Below are positions 1-5,349 of a DNA stretch of 6,589 nucleotides, piece after piece. Each line of letters opens with the position of its first letter. The first letter of the stretch is position 1. Below the pieces are notes generated by a model. The model saw nothing but the letters and a program-made list of their open reading frames with translations. It had not been told where the DNA came from and searched no databases. Source of the stretch: Victivallales bacterium (GTDB taxonomy: Bacteria; Verrucomicrobiota; Lentisphaeria; Oligosphaerales; Oligosphaeraceae); NCBI GenBank assembly GCA_017543165.1, contig JAFYGL010000623.1:1-6589 (forward strand). The letters are read 5' to 3'. A program made the translations under genes and the position numbers.

Positions 1-54
1 CACAGCTATCCCATAACTTTTTGATATTGGCATGCCACCGACATTGCGTATCTA

Positions 55-74
55 CCCGCGGCTGTCGCCGCGGG
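55..74 (-). repeat. Hairpin of the left REP-like unit
   Basis: CCCGCGGC (55-62), loop TGTC, GCCGCGGG (67-74): a perfect 8-bp stem with a 4-nt loop, inside the minus-strand copy of the 63-bp unit. No T-run follows on either strand, so it is not a Rho-independent terminator. Confidence 0.8.
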
Positions 75-145
75 CACTAGGCCAAGGGGAAACCAAGAAA
101 GACCGCCAATACACGCCGGAAGGGAAGGCAAGCAAGAGGGCCTGG

Positions 146-169
146 TGCCCGCGGCGAAAGCCGCGGGCA
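146..169 (+). repeat. Hairpin of the right REP-like unit with GAAA tetraloop
   Basis: TGCCCGCGGC (146-155), loop GAAA, GCCGCGGGCA (160-169): a perfect 10-bp stem closed by a GNRA-type GAAA loop when read on the plus strand. It corresponds to the hairpin at 55-74, whose loop reads GACA on the matching strand. No T-run follows it. Confidence 0.8.
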
Positions 170-235
170 GATGCGCCATTTCAATGGCATGCCAATATCA
201 ACCAAGCAACCATTGCCAACTTCACAAAATAGTGT

Positions 236-289
236 GTTTGAAAGCGATTTTGAGTTAGAGCCACCCTTTGTTTGAAAAAAGCGATTTTG
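236..289 (+). repeat. Short direct repeat
   Basis: GTTTGAAAGCGATTTTG (236-252) recurs as GTTTGAAAAAAGCGATTTTG (270-289), differing only by three extra A residues. The two copies are separated by 17 bases in an AT-rich non-coding stretch. No function can be assigned. Confidence 0.55.
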
Positions 290-415
290 TCAGATTTTGC
301 ATCTACATAATTCCTACAGAAAATTCAAATGGGTTATGGGATATCTGTGGTGAGTTTTGCAAAATAATCAGTGTTAAAGGGTAATCGGTCAGTCCTCCTC
401 ATTGCAGAGACAAAA

Positions 416-433
416 GGGACGAAATTTTGTCCC
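416..433. repeat. 18-bp palindrome
   Basis: GGGACGAAATTTTGTCCC is self-complementary apart from one G/T pair, and can alternatively fold through GACAAAA (409-415) with TTTTGTC (425-431). It could be an operator-like dyad or a decayed hairpin. No adjacent promoter or gene was found, so no regulatory role is claimed. Confidence 0.4.
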
Positions 434-459
434 ACAGTCCCCACTTGCAGGTTCTGTCA

Positions 460-567
460 CACCATTTTCTCCGCCTTGAGGGCGTTGAGAACCTAACTAA
501 TTATGATAATAATGAAAGAAAAAACAACGGGCTACACCAGTTCCTCCGCATTGATGGCGTTGAGGAC
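460..567 (-). repeat. Degenerate 33-bp direct repeat resembling duplicated gene 3' ends
   Basis: Bases 460-492 and 535-567 match at 28 of 33 positions with a 75-bp period. On the minus strand both copies encode a similar peptide end, VLNALKAEKMV and VLNAINAEELV, and each is followed at the same place by a stop codon (TGA and TAG). The copy at 535-567 has a short open stretch upstream (HTTVFSTSHPVA before VLNA); the other is closed by a TAG directly before VLN. This could be two remnants of one gene family's 3' end. On the plus strand the same bases give HHFLRLEGVEN and HQFLRIDGVED, so the coding strand is not proven. Nothing here looks like an intact gene. Confidence 0.4.
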
Positions 568-661
568 GGCGACAGGATGGCTGGTGGAGAAAACAGTGGT
601 GTGCCCTAGCGAAGCCGAACTACCCAAAGCCAATCACACACCAGTGCCATCATAATAGCCC

Positions 662-712
662 AAACAAAAAGACTGGACGAATGCAGAAGGAAGGCCTTCC
701 ATTCATCCAGTC
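662..712 (-). terminator. Rho-independent terminator of the injectisome operon
   Basis: GACTGGACGAATG (671-683) pairs with CATTCATCCAGTC (700-712) with one mismatch. After a 2-nt bulge the stem continues with GAAGG (686-690) and CCTTC (695-699) around an AAGG loop. On the minus strand the hairpin is followed directly by TTTTTGTTT (662-670). It begins 40 bases beyond the stop codon of the 80-residue protein, so it most likely ends the whole sctP-to-orf80 transcript. The T-run is on the minus-strand side only. Confidence 0.88.
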
Positions 713-752
713 CTGTCAGTGCGCACAAAAGTGGCGCAATCTCAGTTTGTTC

Positions 753-995
753 TCATTCAAATTTCGGCATTTCAGGCGCAGGCAGGTTGTATGCGGATGA
801 AATCAGCTTGCCCAGGGCGTCATCCCTGGTAAGTTCCTCGTCGGCGACTTCCTTTACCTTCTCTGGTTCGTCAGCGCGGGTAATGGTCAGCGCAGGCTTA
901 TTCTGATTTTCATTGGCCTTTACGCCGCCTTGCGGCAAGCCGTCCTCAAGTCCAACATTCTGAACTGGTCTATTTCCATCAATTCTTATATCCAT
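753..995 (-). CDS. Small protein of unknown function, last gene of the injectisome operon (80 aa)
   Basis: I do not recognise this family. The ATG at 993-995 (MDIRIDGNRP) is chosen because GGAGG lies at 1004-1008, 8 nt upstream; a GTG five codons earlier overlaps that Shine-Dalgarno and is unlikely. Residues 1 to about 50 are polar and low in hydrophobics, so probably disordered. Residues about 52-68 (EELTRDDALGKLISSAY) could form an amphipathic helix, and the end is proline-rich (NLPAPEMPKFE). There is no signal peptide, membrane segment or cysteine. It starts 34 nt after the sigma-factor stop and is followed by the operon terminator. Small acidic proteins in injectisome operons are often secreted substrates, needle or rod subunits, chaperones or regulators. 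An anti-sigma or export-substrate role is possible but purely contextual. Confidence 0.75.
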   Translation of the reverse strand: MDIRIDGNRPVQNVGLEDGLPQGGVKANENQNKPALTITRADEPEKVKEVADEELTRDDALGKLISSAYNLPAPEMPKFE

Positions 996-1003
996 TGTTA
1001 TTG

Positions 1004-1008
1004 CCTCC
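1004..1008 (-). promoter_or_regulatory. Shine-Dalgarno of the 80-aa gene
   Basis: GGAGG on the minus strand, 8 nt before the ATG at 995. It decides the start, because the upstream GTG (1010) overlaps it. It is among the clearest SD sequences in the operon, suggesting that this last gene is translated independently of the sigma gene before it. Confidence 0.8.
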
Positions 1009-1029
1009 ACACTGATTACACACTAGCGG

Positions 1030-1530
1030 CTAAAAGGTTACATGCAAATCAGATAATAATTCCTTCAGCCTCTCTTTTGCACGGAAAATCCTGACTTTCA
1101 CCAGGCTTTCCGAAACCCCAGTCTGGTAGGCGATCTCCTTGATTGAAAGTTCACCAATCTGGAAAAGAGTGTATGCCTCGCTGAGCATTGGCGGCAATTG
1201 GGCGAATGCCTCATCCAGGCGCTTGCGAAGGTACGCCACATCCGAGGCAGGCGTGGGGTCTTTCCTGGCCCCCAGGCTCTCCGCGCTGATGTCCTCCACC
1301 AGTTCTTCGCGCTTATTGTCCCTGATCTGATTGCGCCGCAGGTTGCGTGCTATGGTGAAGACCAGCCCCGACACGGCGGATTCATCGTCCTGCAAATCAT
1401 CGCGCATGGACCAGATTTTAACAAAAGTGTCCTGCACCAGGTCGCAGGCCTCCGCGTATGGGCTGCCCATGGAAACAAGCCAGTTGGTCAACTTCGGCGC
1501 CAATTTCTTGTAATAGTCTTCAATGGTCAT
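1030..1530 (-). CDS. ECF-type RNA polymerase sigma factor (166 aa)
   Basis: This is a sigma-70 family factor of the short extracytoplasmic-function type, expected to direct RNA polymerase to a specific promoter class. Region 2 spans about residues 8-76, with the typical AEACDLVQDTFVKIW core (26-40) and TIARNLRRNQIRDNKRE (59-75). Region 4 spans about 105-162, with the LPPMLSEAYTLFQIGELS segment and the helix-turn-helix IKEIAYQTGVSESLVKVRI (130-148) followed by RAKERLKELL. Region 3 is absent, and 166 residues is normal for ECF factors. The ATG lies 6 nt after the sctU stop with no clear Shine-Dalgarno, so translation is probably coupled to sctU. No membrane anti-sigma factor is visible. Its place in the operon suggests control of secretion or effector genes (inference). 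Confidence 0.93.
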   Translation of the reverse strand: MTIEDYYKKLAPKLTNWLVSMGSPYAEACDLVQDTFVKIWSMRDDLQDDESAVSGLVFTIARNLRRNQIRDNKREELVEDISAESLGARKDPTPASDVAYLRKRLDEAFAQLPPMLSEAYTLFQIGELSIKEIAYQTGVSESLVKVRIFRAKERLKELLSDLHVTF

Positions 1531-1536
1531 TTTTGC

Positions 1537-2631
1537 TTAATCAAGCGTAACTGAATCCAGTTCCTCTTCTTCCTTCTTTGCGTCCTGCAATTTCTTTACC
1601 CATTTCAGCACTTCGGCGACTGGCTCGATAAGGTCGTTTGGTATCAAGTCATCCACCCTGCCCTTCTCCCACAATGCGCGTGCCAGGGGCACATTTTCCA
1701 TTATGGGTATGCCTTCCTCCAGTGCCGTCTCCCTTATTATCTTCGCCACATCGTCGGCACCTGCCACGACGATATATGGAAGCAATGCCTCCTCCACGTT
1801 GTAGCGTATGCCGATTGCCAGATGCGTCGGGTTCGTCACCACCACGTTTGCCTTCTTGGTTGCAGTCTCTGGAGGCGGGCCGTTCAGGATTTCATTGCGG
1901 AAATCACGCTGTGCCTGCTTGACTTCCTGGCTGCCCTCCATTTCCTTGTATTCGCGCTTGACCTCGTCCTTGGTCATCATCATTTCCTTGGTGTAGTTGC
2001 GCCCCTGGAAGAGGGGGTCCACCACTGCAATGACGATGTAGCCCAATGCAGTGTAGTAGGCCAGGCGTTTCATCATCAAGCGAAGGCATGGGAATATGTC
2101 GTCGATAGTGCCATAGCACATGACCAGCAATTCGGGGATGGAGGCAAGTATGATCTTGTATATGAGATACCCCAGGAACGTGACTTTCACCACGTTCTTG
2201 AGGAACTCAAAAAGATTCTTCATGTTGAAGATTTTCTTGGCGCCTTCAACAGGGTTCAGCTTGTCAAGATTTGGCTTCAGTGGTTCAAGGGTGAAGAGGA
2301 AGCCAATCTGGAAAACTTTCGCCGCAATGCCCACCACGGCGGCGGCCAGCACGAAAAGGGCCGTGTACTTGCAGATGAATATGGCCGCCATCTTCGAGCC
2401 TTCGTGAATCGAGGCGACTGGCTTGTCCCCCAGACGCTGTCCCACAAAGGATATCAGCACATGGAAATCCTCAACCAAAAGCACGCAGCTTATTGCCACC
2501 AGGCAGAACATGACTATCAGCAGCGCGGTGGAGACAATGTCCTTGGAGGTGCAGACCTGCCCTTTCTCCCTTGCGTCCCGCAGCTTTTTCGCTGTCGGCA
2601 TCTCAGTTTTTTCGCCGCCTTCGTCTGCCAT
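1537..2631 (-). CDS. sctU: Type III secretion export apparatus switch protein SctU (364 aa)
   Basis: SctU (YscU/FlhB family) is an inner-membrane export-gate component that switches secretion from needle subunits to later substrates after autocleavage. The N terminus has the family signature GEKTEMPTAKKLRDAREKGQ (5-24). Four hydrophobic segments lie at about 31-53, 82-109, 142-165 and 187-207. The linker carries KDEVKREYKEMEG (221-233), typical of non-flagellar SctU. The cytosolic domain has the autocleavage motif NPTH at 267-270, intact, in the context VVVTNPTHLAIGIRY, followed by PLARALWEKG (315-324). Length is normal for the family. The ATG is 6 nt after the sctT stop without a clear SD, consistent with coupling. 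Its partner in the switch, SctP, is encoded at the head of the visible operon. Confidence 0.97.
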   Translation of the reverse strand: MADEGGEKTEMPTAKKLRDAREKGQVCTSKDIVSTALLIVMFCLVAISCVLLVEDFHVLISFVGQRLGDKPVASIHEGSKMAAIFICKYTALFVLAAAVVGIAAKVFQIGFLFTLEPLKPNLDKLNPVEGAKKIFNMKNLFEFLKNVVKVTFLGYLIYKIILASIPELLVMCYGTIDDIFPCLRLMMKRLAYYTALGYIVIAVVDPLFQGRNYTKEMMMTKDEVKREYKEMEGSQEVKQAQRDFRNEILNGPPPETATKKANVVVTNPTHLAIGIRYNVEEALLPYIVVAGADDVAKIIRETALEEGIPIMENVPLARALWEKGRVDDLIPNDLIEPVAEVLKWVKKLQDAKKEEEELDSVTLD

Positions 2632-2637
2632 GCTTGT

Positions 2638-3417
2638 CTATGGGTGCAGCAGTTCCTGCACTGGGGCCAAAATTGCGTTTTCCTTGGTATAAATCAACAT
2701 GTCCATGATGAATGGCAAATAAATGATGAGCATGGCAATGCCCAGGCCAGACTTGACAGGCATGGAGAGGAAGAACACATTCAACTGCGGCGCAGTGCGG
2801 TTCACCAGTCCCAGTCCAAGTGTGGCGATAAACATCACTATGACCACGGGAGCGGCAATCACAATCGTGGTCTTCAGCATTGTATCCAAGGTATTGAGCA
2901 TCACCAAGGGGGCGCCATTTGAAAACACTATGCCTTCTGAGAACACTGGCCATATCTGGTAGCTCTTGTACAATGCGCCAAGAAACACGAATATGATGCC
3001 GCCCACAAAAAACAAAGTGGAAATCAACTGGGTGAAGAAAATGCCCATGGTGGAAACCTGTGTGCCATTCAGAGGCGAATAGACTTCGCCCATGGTCGCG
3101 CCACGCTGGTTGTCTATCAAATTTCCCACATTCTCTCCAATCCAGAATGGGATTGCCGCGAAGAAGCCCAGAATAAAGCCTATCATCGCTTCCTTGAGGG
3201 CAAGCAGCCCAAACATCATGGGTCTTGGCTCGCCAGGCGGCATGCTGCCCAGGACACTTGGTATCATGAAAACAGCGAAGCCCAGCACGGCGGCACGGCG
3301 GGCCACGCCAGGTATCATGGATTCCGTCAGCGCAGGGCATATAGCAAAAGCCCCGCCAATCCTGGCCATGGTCAGAACAGCCGCAAGTATCAGGCGATGG
3401 AAATCAAGGTAGGTCAT
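2638..3417 (-). CDS. sctT: Type III secretion export apparatus protein SctT (259 aa)
   Basis: SctT (YscT/FliR family) forms the export gate with SctR and SctS. The chosen start (MTYLDFHRL) overlaps the sctS stop by one base (TGATG, 3415-3419), giving 259 residues, the usual family size. A longer in-frame reading would overlap almost all of sctS with a non-family, cysteine- and aspartate-rich extension and is rejected. Family features include KEAMIGFILGFFAAIPFW (75-92), followed by ENVGNLIDNQRGA (95-107), and LSMPVKSGLGIAML (217-230). Several hydrophobic segments span about 8-27, 43-57, 67-92, 125-150, 183-205 and 222-244. The gene ends 6 nt before sctU. The sctR-S-T-U order leaves little doubt about identity. 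Confidence 0.95.
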   Translation of the reverse strand: MTYLDFHRLILAAVLTMARIGGAFAICPALTESMIPGVARRAAVLGFAVFMIPSVLGSMPPGEPRPMMFGLLALKEAMIGFILGFFAAIPFWIGENVGNLIDNQRGATMGEVYSPLNGTQVSTMGIFFTQLISTLFFVGGIIFVFLGALYKSYQIWPVFSEGIVFSNGAPLVMLNTLDTMLKTTIVIAAPVVIVMFIATLGLGLVNRTAPQLNVFFLSMPVKSGLGIAMLIIYLPFIMDMLIYTKENAILAPVQELLHP

Positions 3418-3686
3418 CAACGCCCCAGCAATGGAAAATGCTTGAATATGTCCTGGGTGTAAAGCAGAAGCTGGCTCCCCATCCAGGAACTGGCCACCAT
3501 CAACGTAATCGATATGGTTATCAGCTTGACCGCAAAGCCCAGGGTCTGCTCCTGTATCTGTGTAAGCGCCTGCAACAGTGAAACTATCAAACCGACCACA
3601 GTCGCAACTATGATCGGTATCAATGACAACTTCAATATCAGTATCAGACAAGTCTGGGCGTAATCCAACAACTGAGCCTGATTCAT
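3417..3686 (-). CDS. sctS: Type III secretion export apparatus protein SctS (89 aa)
   Basis: SctS (YscS/FliQ family) is a two-helix membrane protein in the export gate, present in several copies around SctR and SctT. Hydrophobic segments lie at about 13-38 and 50-72, joined by the conserved loop SLLQALTQIQEQTLGFAVKL (36-55), which is near-diagnostic for the non-flagellar family. Length is typical (86-90 residues). The ATG at 3684-3686 follows an AGGGAGA Shine-Dalgarno (3694-3700) 7 nt upstream. Unlike the rest of the operon it is not packed against its upstream neighbour: 135 bases containing an inverted repeat separate it from sctR. Its stop overlaps the sctT start by one base. Confidence 0.96.
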   Translation of the reverse strand: MNQAQLLDYAQTCLILILKLSLIPIIVATVVGLIVSLLQALTQIQEQTLGFAVKLITISITLMVASSWMGSQLLLYTQDIFKHFPLLGR

Positions 3687-3693
3687 AAATGCG

Positions 3694-3700
3694 TCTCCCT
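3694..3700 (-). promoter_or_regulatory. Shine-Dalgarno of sctS
   Basis: AGGGAGA on the minus strand, 7 nt before the sctS ATG. It matters because the 135-bp gap after sctR removes direct translational coupling, so sctS needs its own binding site. Confidence 0.7.
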
Positions 3701-3701
3701 A

Positions 3702-3792
3702 TTTTTTATCCACAGATTTCCACAGATTTTCGCAGATTTCATCCAGAAAAATAACCAGATGTTAATCTGTGATAATCTGTGGATTAAAAAAA
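3702..3792. repeat. A/T-flanked inverted repeat between sctR and sctS
   Basis: CCACAGATTTCCACAGATT (3710-3728) is matched in inverted orientation by AATCTGTGATAATCTGTGG (3764-3782), 17 of 19. The pairing continues outward through TTTTTTAT on the left and ATTAAAAAAA on the right with one extra base. Each arm contains the CCACAGATT-type unit twice, and a further related copy (CGCAGATTT, 3731-3739) lies in the loop. Because the T-run comes first and the A-run last on both strands, this is not a canonical terminator. Similar 'atccacagattt' repeats are, from memory, common between genes in some Verrucomicrobiota and Planctomycetota genomes. It may be a dispersed repeat inserted into the operon, and its RNA hairpin could affect mRNA stability or processing. 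Confidence 0.75.
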
Positions 3793-3821
3793 TCCATGAC
3801 TAATATGGGTGAATGGCTACG

Positions 3822-4511
3822 TTAGATGTAGCTTCTCACCAAACCTTGTATCAACTGCGTCCAACCATCCACCATGACAAACAAGAGCAGTTTGAATGGC
3901 AGGGATATTGTGACTGGCGACACCATCATCATACCCATTGCTAGCAGAATATTGCTTACAATGATATCAATTGCAATGAATGGCAAATACACCAGGAATC
4001 CAATCTGGAAGGACTTGGTAAGTTCGCTGACGCAGAAGCTGGGAATCAGGATGTAGAGGCTCTCCTTGTCCACCTTTGCCTCTTCCTGCCCTTCCTGAGC
4101 CCAAAGGCGTTCCGCCGTGCTGACGAAGAACGCCCTTTCCTTCTCGCCAGTCTGCCTGAGGAGCCATTCCTTGAAAGGAATTGCCGCTTTGGCGATGATG
4201 TCTGTTTCATAGAAAGGCTGGTCCTCCGTTGGGGCGGTATGGTTTTTCTGTCGCTCCGCCATAGCCACCCTCTCTGCCTTGATAATGTCCCAGCTTCTAT
4301 TGCAGACAGGCGCCATTATGTAGAATGTGATTATCAGGGCAAGTGCATTTATCACCATGTTCGGAGGGATTGACTGAATGCCAAGCGCGTTTCTGATAAG
4401 TGACATGACAACCACTATCTTGAGATAGCTAGTGGCAATCATTGCCAGAAATGGTACCAGCGAAAGGCCGACCAGCAGTATAATAAGTGCAAATGGATCA
4501 GTCTGGAACAT
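3822..4511 (-). CDS. sctR: Type III secretion export apparatus protein SctR (229 aa)
   Basis: SctR (YscR/FliP family) forms the pentameric core of the export gate in the inner membrane. The start MFQTDPF is chosen because GGAGGAGA (4521-4528) lies 9 nt upstream; it gives 229 residues without the cleaved signal peptide of flagellar FliP. The N-terminal region has ATSYLKIVVV (26-35), RNALGIQSIPPNMV (40-53) and YIMAPV (64-69). A variable hydrophilic periplasmic loop lies at about 71-150. The C-terminal half has VSELTKSFQIGFLVYLPF (161-178), NILLAMGMMMVSPVTISLPF (187-206) and VDGWTQL (214-220). It starts 1 nt after the sctQ stop. The loop is slightly longer than I recall for YscR. A 17-residue upstream extension to 4562 lacks family similarity and is rejected. 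Confidence 0.96.
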   Translation of the reverse strand: MFQTDPFALIILLVGLSLVPFLAMIATSYLKIVVVMSLIRNALGIQSIPPNMVINALALIITFYIMAPVCNRSWDIIKAERVAMAERQKNHTAPTEDQPFYETDIIAKAAIPFKEWLLRQTGEKERAFFVSTAERLWAQEGQEEAKVDKESLYILIPSFCVSELTKSFQIGFLVYLPFIAIDIIVSNILLAMGMMMVSPVTISLPFKLLLFVMVDGWTQLIQGLVRSYI

Positions 4512-4512
4512 T

Positions 4513-5349
4513 TCAGAGTATCTCCTCCAATGCAAAGGCAGGCTGCTGCACCAGGGTGGCAATACGCCCCCTGGCGAGTATTTTGCCTCTTCTCATCAAG
4601 ATCAGTTCATTTGGCTTGGGTATTTCAGGCAATTCCTCCGAGGCGAACTGCCCGAAAGTAATCTGCATGGTTTCTGGGGCGCAGATTTGGAGCATCTCGC
4701 TCTTCTGGTCCTCGACCTGCCATGTTGGCTGGGAGGAGCCAATTTCAGGCAACATGAGATAATCGCCAGCGGCAAGCCCCGCTATTTCCTCTTCCTCCAA
4801 TGTGAAGGAGGCATAGACCGCCCTGGCCGCCCGCTCCATTGAAAGAATGGAATCATGGTTCAAATCGATGTACTTCAGCAAGCCAAGTGTGCGGACCATG
4901 TCCGTGTCCACTTTCAGCACAAACGAAACAATAGGCTTGCCATTCTGACCAATGAGTTCGAATCCAGTTGTGCCTTCCCTGTTTTCCGCAGGCGCCACGT
5001 CCAGGACATTCAGCTGGCGCCTCAATGCGTTCTCCAATATCTGGAACAATGGTCCGCACTCCTTCTCCACCAAAGCCAGTTTAAGCGCATCAGGCAGATT
5101 GTTCTTCACATCCCATAGCGTATGCAAATCAGGGAAGGCCTCCCTGTTGCAAATGCCAAGGAAATTCTCTTCATCGTCAAGGCGCACCGATATTCCCAGC
5201 ACATCGCGGAACGTGACGCCTGAGCGACGCAGCACACAGGGAGTATCCTTCCAGCGCACGGGCATTGCCCAGGCTGGCGAATCAAATATTGTCCCAGCGC
5301 CCGCCCTCTCCCAGGACGGCCATTTCTGCAACAATTCAAACGCGTTCAT
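4513..5349 (-). CDS. sctQ: SctQ-like sorting-platform (C-ring) protein, short form (278 aa)
   Basis: SctQ (YscQ/FliMN-type SpoA protein) forms the cytosolic platform that sorts substrates for export. Sequence evidence is moderate. Residues about 170-202 (ARAVYASFTLEEEEIAGLAAG then DYLMLPEI) resemble the SpoA pattern of a helix followed by L-x-x-G-D-x-L-x-L. The end (GKILARGRIATLVQQPAFAL, 255-274) resembles the last strands of a SpoA fold. The N-terminal half has no motif I recognise. I can identify one SpoA domain with reasonable confidence but not a clear second. Identity rests largely on its place between sctP and sctR. The ATG is 14 nt inside the sctP end, after an AAGGGA-like site. M218 could start a 61-residue C-terminal product, but its upstream sequence is a weak ribosome site. 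Confidence 0.82.
   Translation of the reverse strand: MNAFELLQKWPSWERAGAGTIFDSPAWAMPVRWKDTPCVLRRSGVTFRDVLGISVRLDDEENFLGICNREAFPDLHTLWDVKNNLPDALKLALVEKECGPLFQILENALRRQLNVLDVAPAENREGTTGFELIGQNGKPIVSFVLKVDTDMVRTLGLLKYIDLNHDSILSMERAARAVYASFTLEEEEIAGLAAGDYLMLPEIGSSQPTWQVEDQKSEMLQICAPETMQITFGQFASEELPEIPKPNELILMRRGKILARGRIATLVQQPAFALEEIL
4521..4528 (-). promoter_or_regulatory. Shine-Dalgarno of sctR inside the sctQ 3' end
   Basis: GGAGGAGA on the minus strand, ending 9 nt before the sctR ATG at 4511 and lying within the last codons of sctQ. It fixes the sctR start and excludes the longer upstream reading. Confidence 0.8.

Larger units (their letters stand above)
21..201. repeat. REP/BIME-like or MITE-like inverted pair of 63-bp units
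   Basis: Bases 21-83 and 139-201 are inverted copies of one 63-bp unit, matching at about 55 of 63 positions by hand alignment and separated by a 55-bp spacer. The outermost 17 bases (TTGATATTGGCATGCCA at 21-37) are perfectly conserved as terminal inverted repeats at 185-201. Each unit contains a GC-rich perfect hairpin near its inner end. Two inverted hairpin units around a short spacer are the layout of bacterial BIMEs (paired REP sequences mobilised by RAYT transposases). A MITE with 17-bp ends is the main alternative. No transposase is encoded in the window. The differences between the copies lie mostly outside the stems and ends, which suggests the folded structure is what is conserved. 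Confidence 0.75.
1..349. repeat. Outer imperfect inverted repeat (arms 1-17 and 333-349)
   Basis: The first 17 bases of the window read as the reverse complement of 333-349 with a single mismatch (16 of 17). Similarity continues weakly inward for about ten more bases. The arms enclose the REP-like inverted pair at 21-201 and the short direct repeat at 236-289. The left arm sits exactly at the window edge, so the repeat may continue outward on that side. It could be the ends of a small non-autonomous mobile element or simply another dispersed repeat copy. No coding sequence or target-site duplication can be confirmed. Confidence 0.5.
202..661. other. Non-coding, repeat-bearing intergenic region
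   Basis: No open frame here has a credible ribosome binding site together with protein-like composition. The region holds the 236-289 direct repeat, the right arm of the outer inverted repeat (333-349), a 10-bp palindrome TTTTGCAAAA (355-364), the GGGAC...GTCCC palindrome (416-433) and the degenerate 33-bp direct repeat at 460-567. I see no tRNA or other recognisable RNA gene and no clear promoter. It lies beyond the terminator of the injectisome operon and may include decayed gene remnants. Confidence 0.5.

Noticed and set aside
21..201. CRISPR array
   Set aside because: Only two repeat units, in inverted rather than direct orientation, with no regular spacers and no cas genes.
32..232. Plus-strand 66-codon frame across the REP-like pair
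   Set aside because: It is composed almost entirely of the inverted repeat and hairpins, is basic and low-complexity, and has no ribosome site.
427..609. Plus-strand 60-codon frame with internal duplication
   Set aside because: It has no ATG-type start (the first codon is an alternative start) and no ribosome site. The duplication is explained by the 33-bp direct repeat, which looks equally coding-like on the other strand.
1822..2922. Long plus-strand open frame (366 codons) opposite sctU and sctT
   Set aside because: It is antisense to two certain genes, its translation is His/Gln/Arg-rich with no family resemblance, and it arises from the codon pattern of the real minus-strand genes.
2603..3340. 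Minus-strand 245-codon frame overlapping sctT
   Set aside because: It is an alternate frame of sctT with a Trp/His/Cys-rich, non-protein-like composition. The sctT frame carries all the family motifs.
3418..3651. 78-residue N-terminal extension of sctT
   Set aside because: It would overlap nearly all of sctS, is rich in Asp, Gly and Cys and unlike SctT. Starting at 3417 gives the normal family length and a TGATG junction.
3702..3792. Rho-independent terminator between sctR and sctS
   Set aside because: On both strands the T-run precedes the stem and an A-run follows it, so the U-tract is on the wrong side.
1537..4511. Flagellar FliP-FliQ-FliR-FlhB export genes
   Set aside because: SctR lacks the FliP signal peptide. 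The SctS QALTQIQEQTL and SctU KREYKEMEG motifs and the SctP-SctQ context fit an injectisome, and no flagellar gene is present.
4512..4562. 17-residue N-terminal extension of sctR
   Set aside because: It overlaps the sctQ end, lacks a ribosome site and lies upstream of the strong GGAGGAGA site that serves the ATG at 4511.
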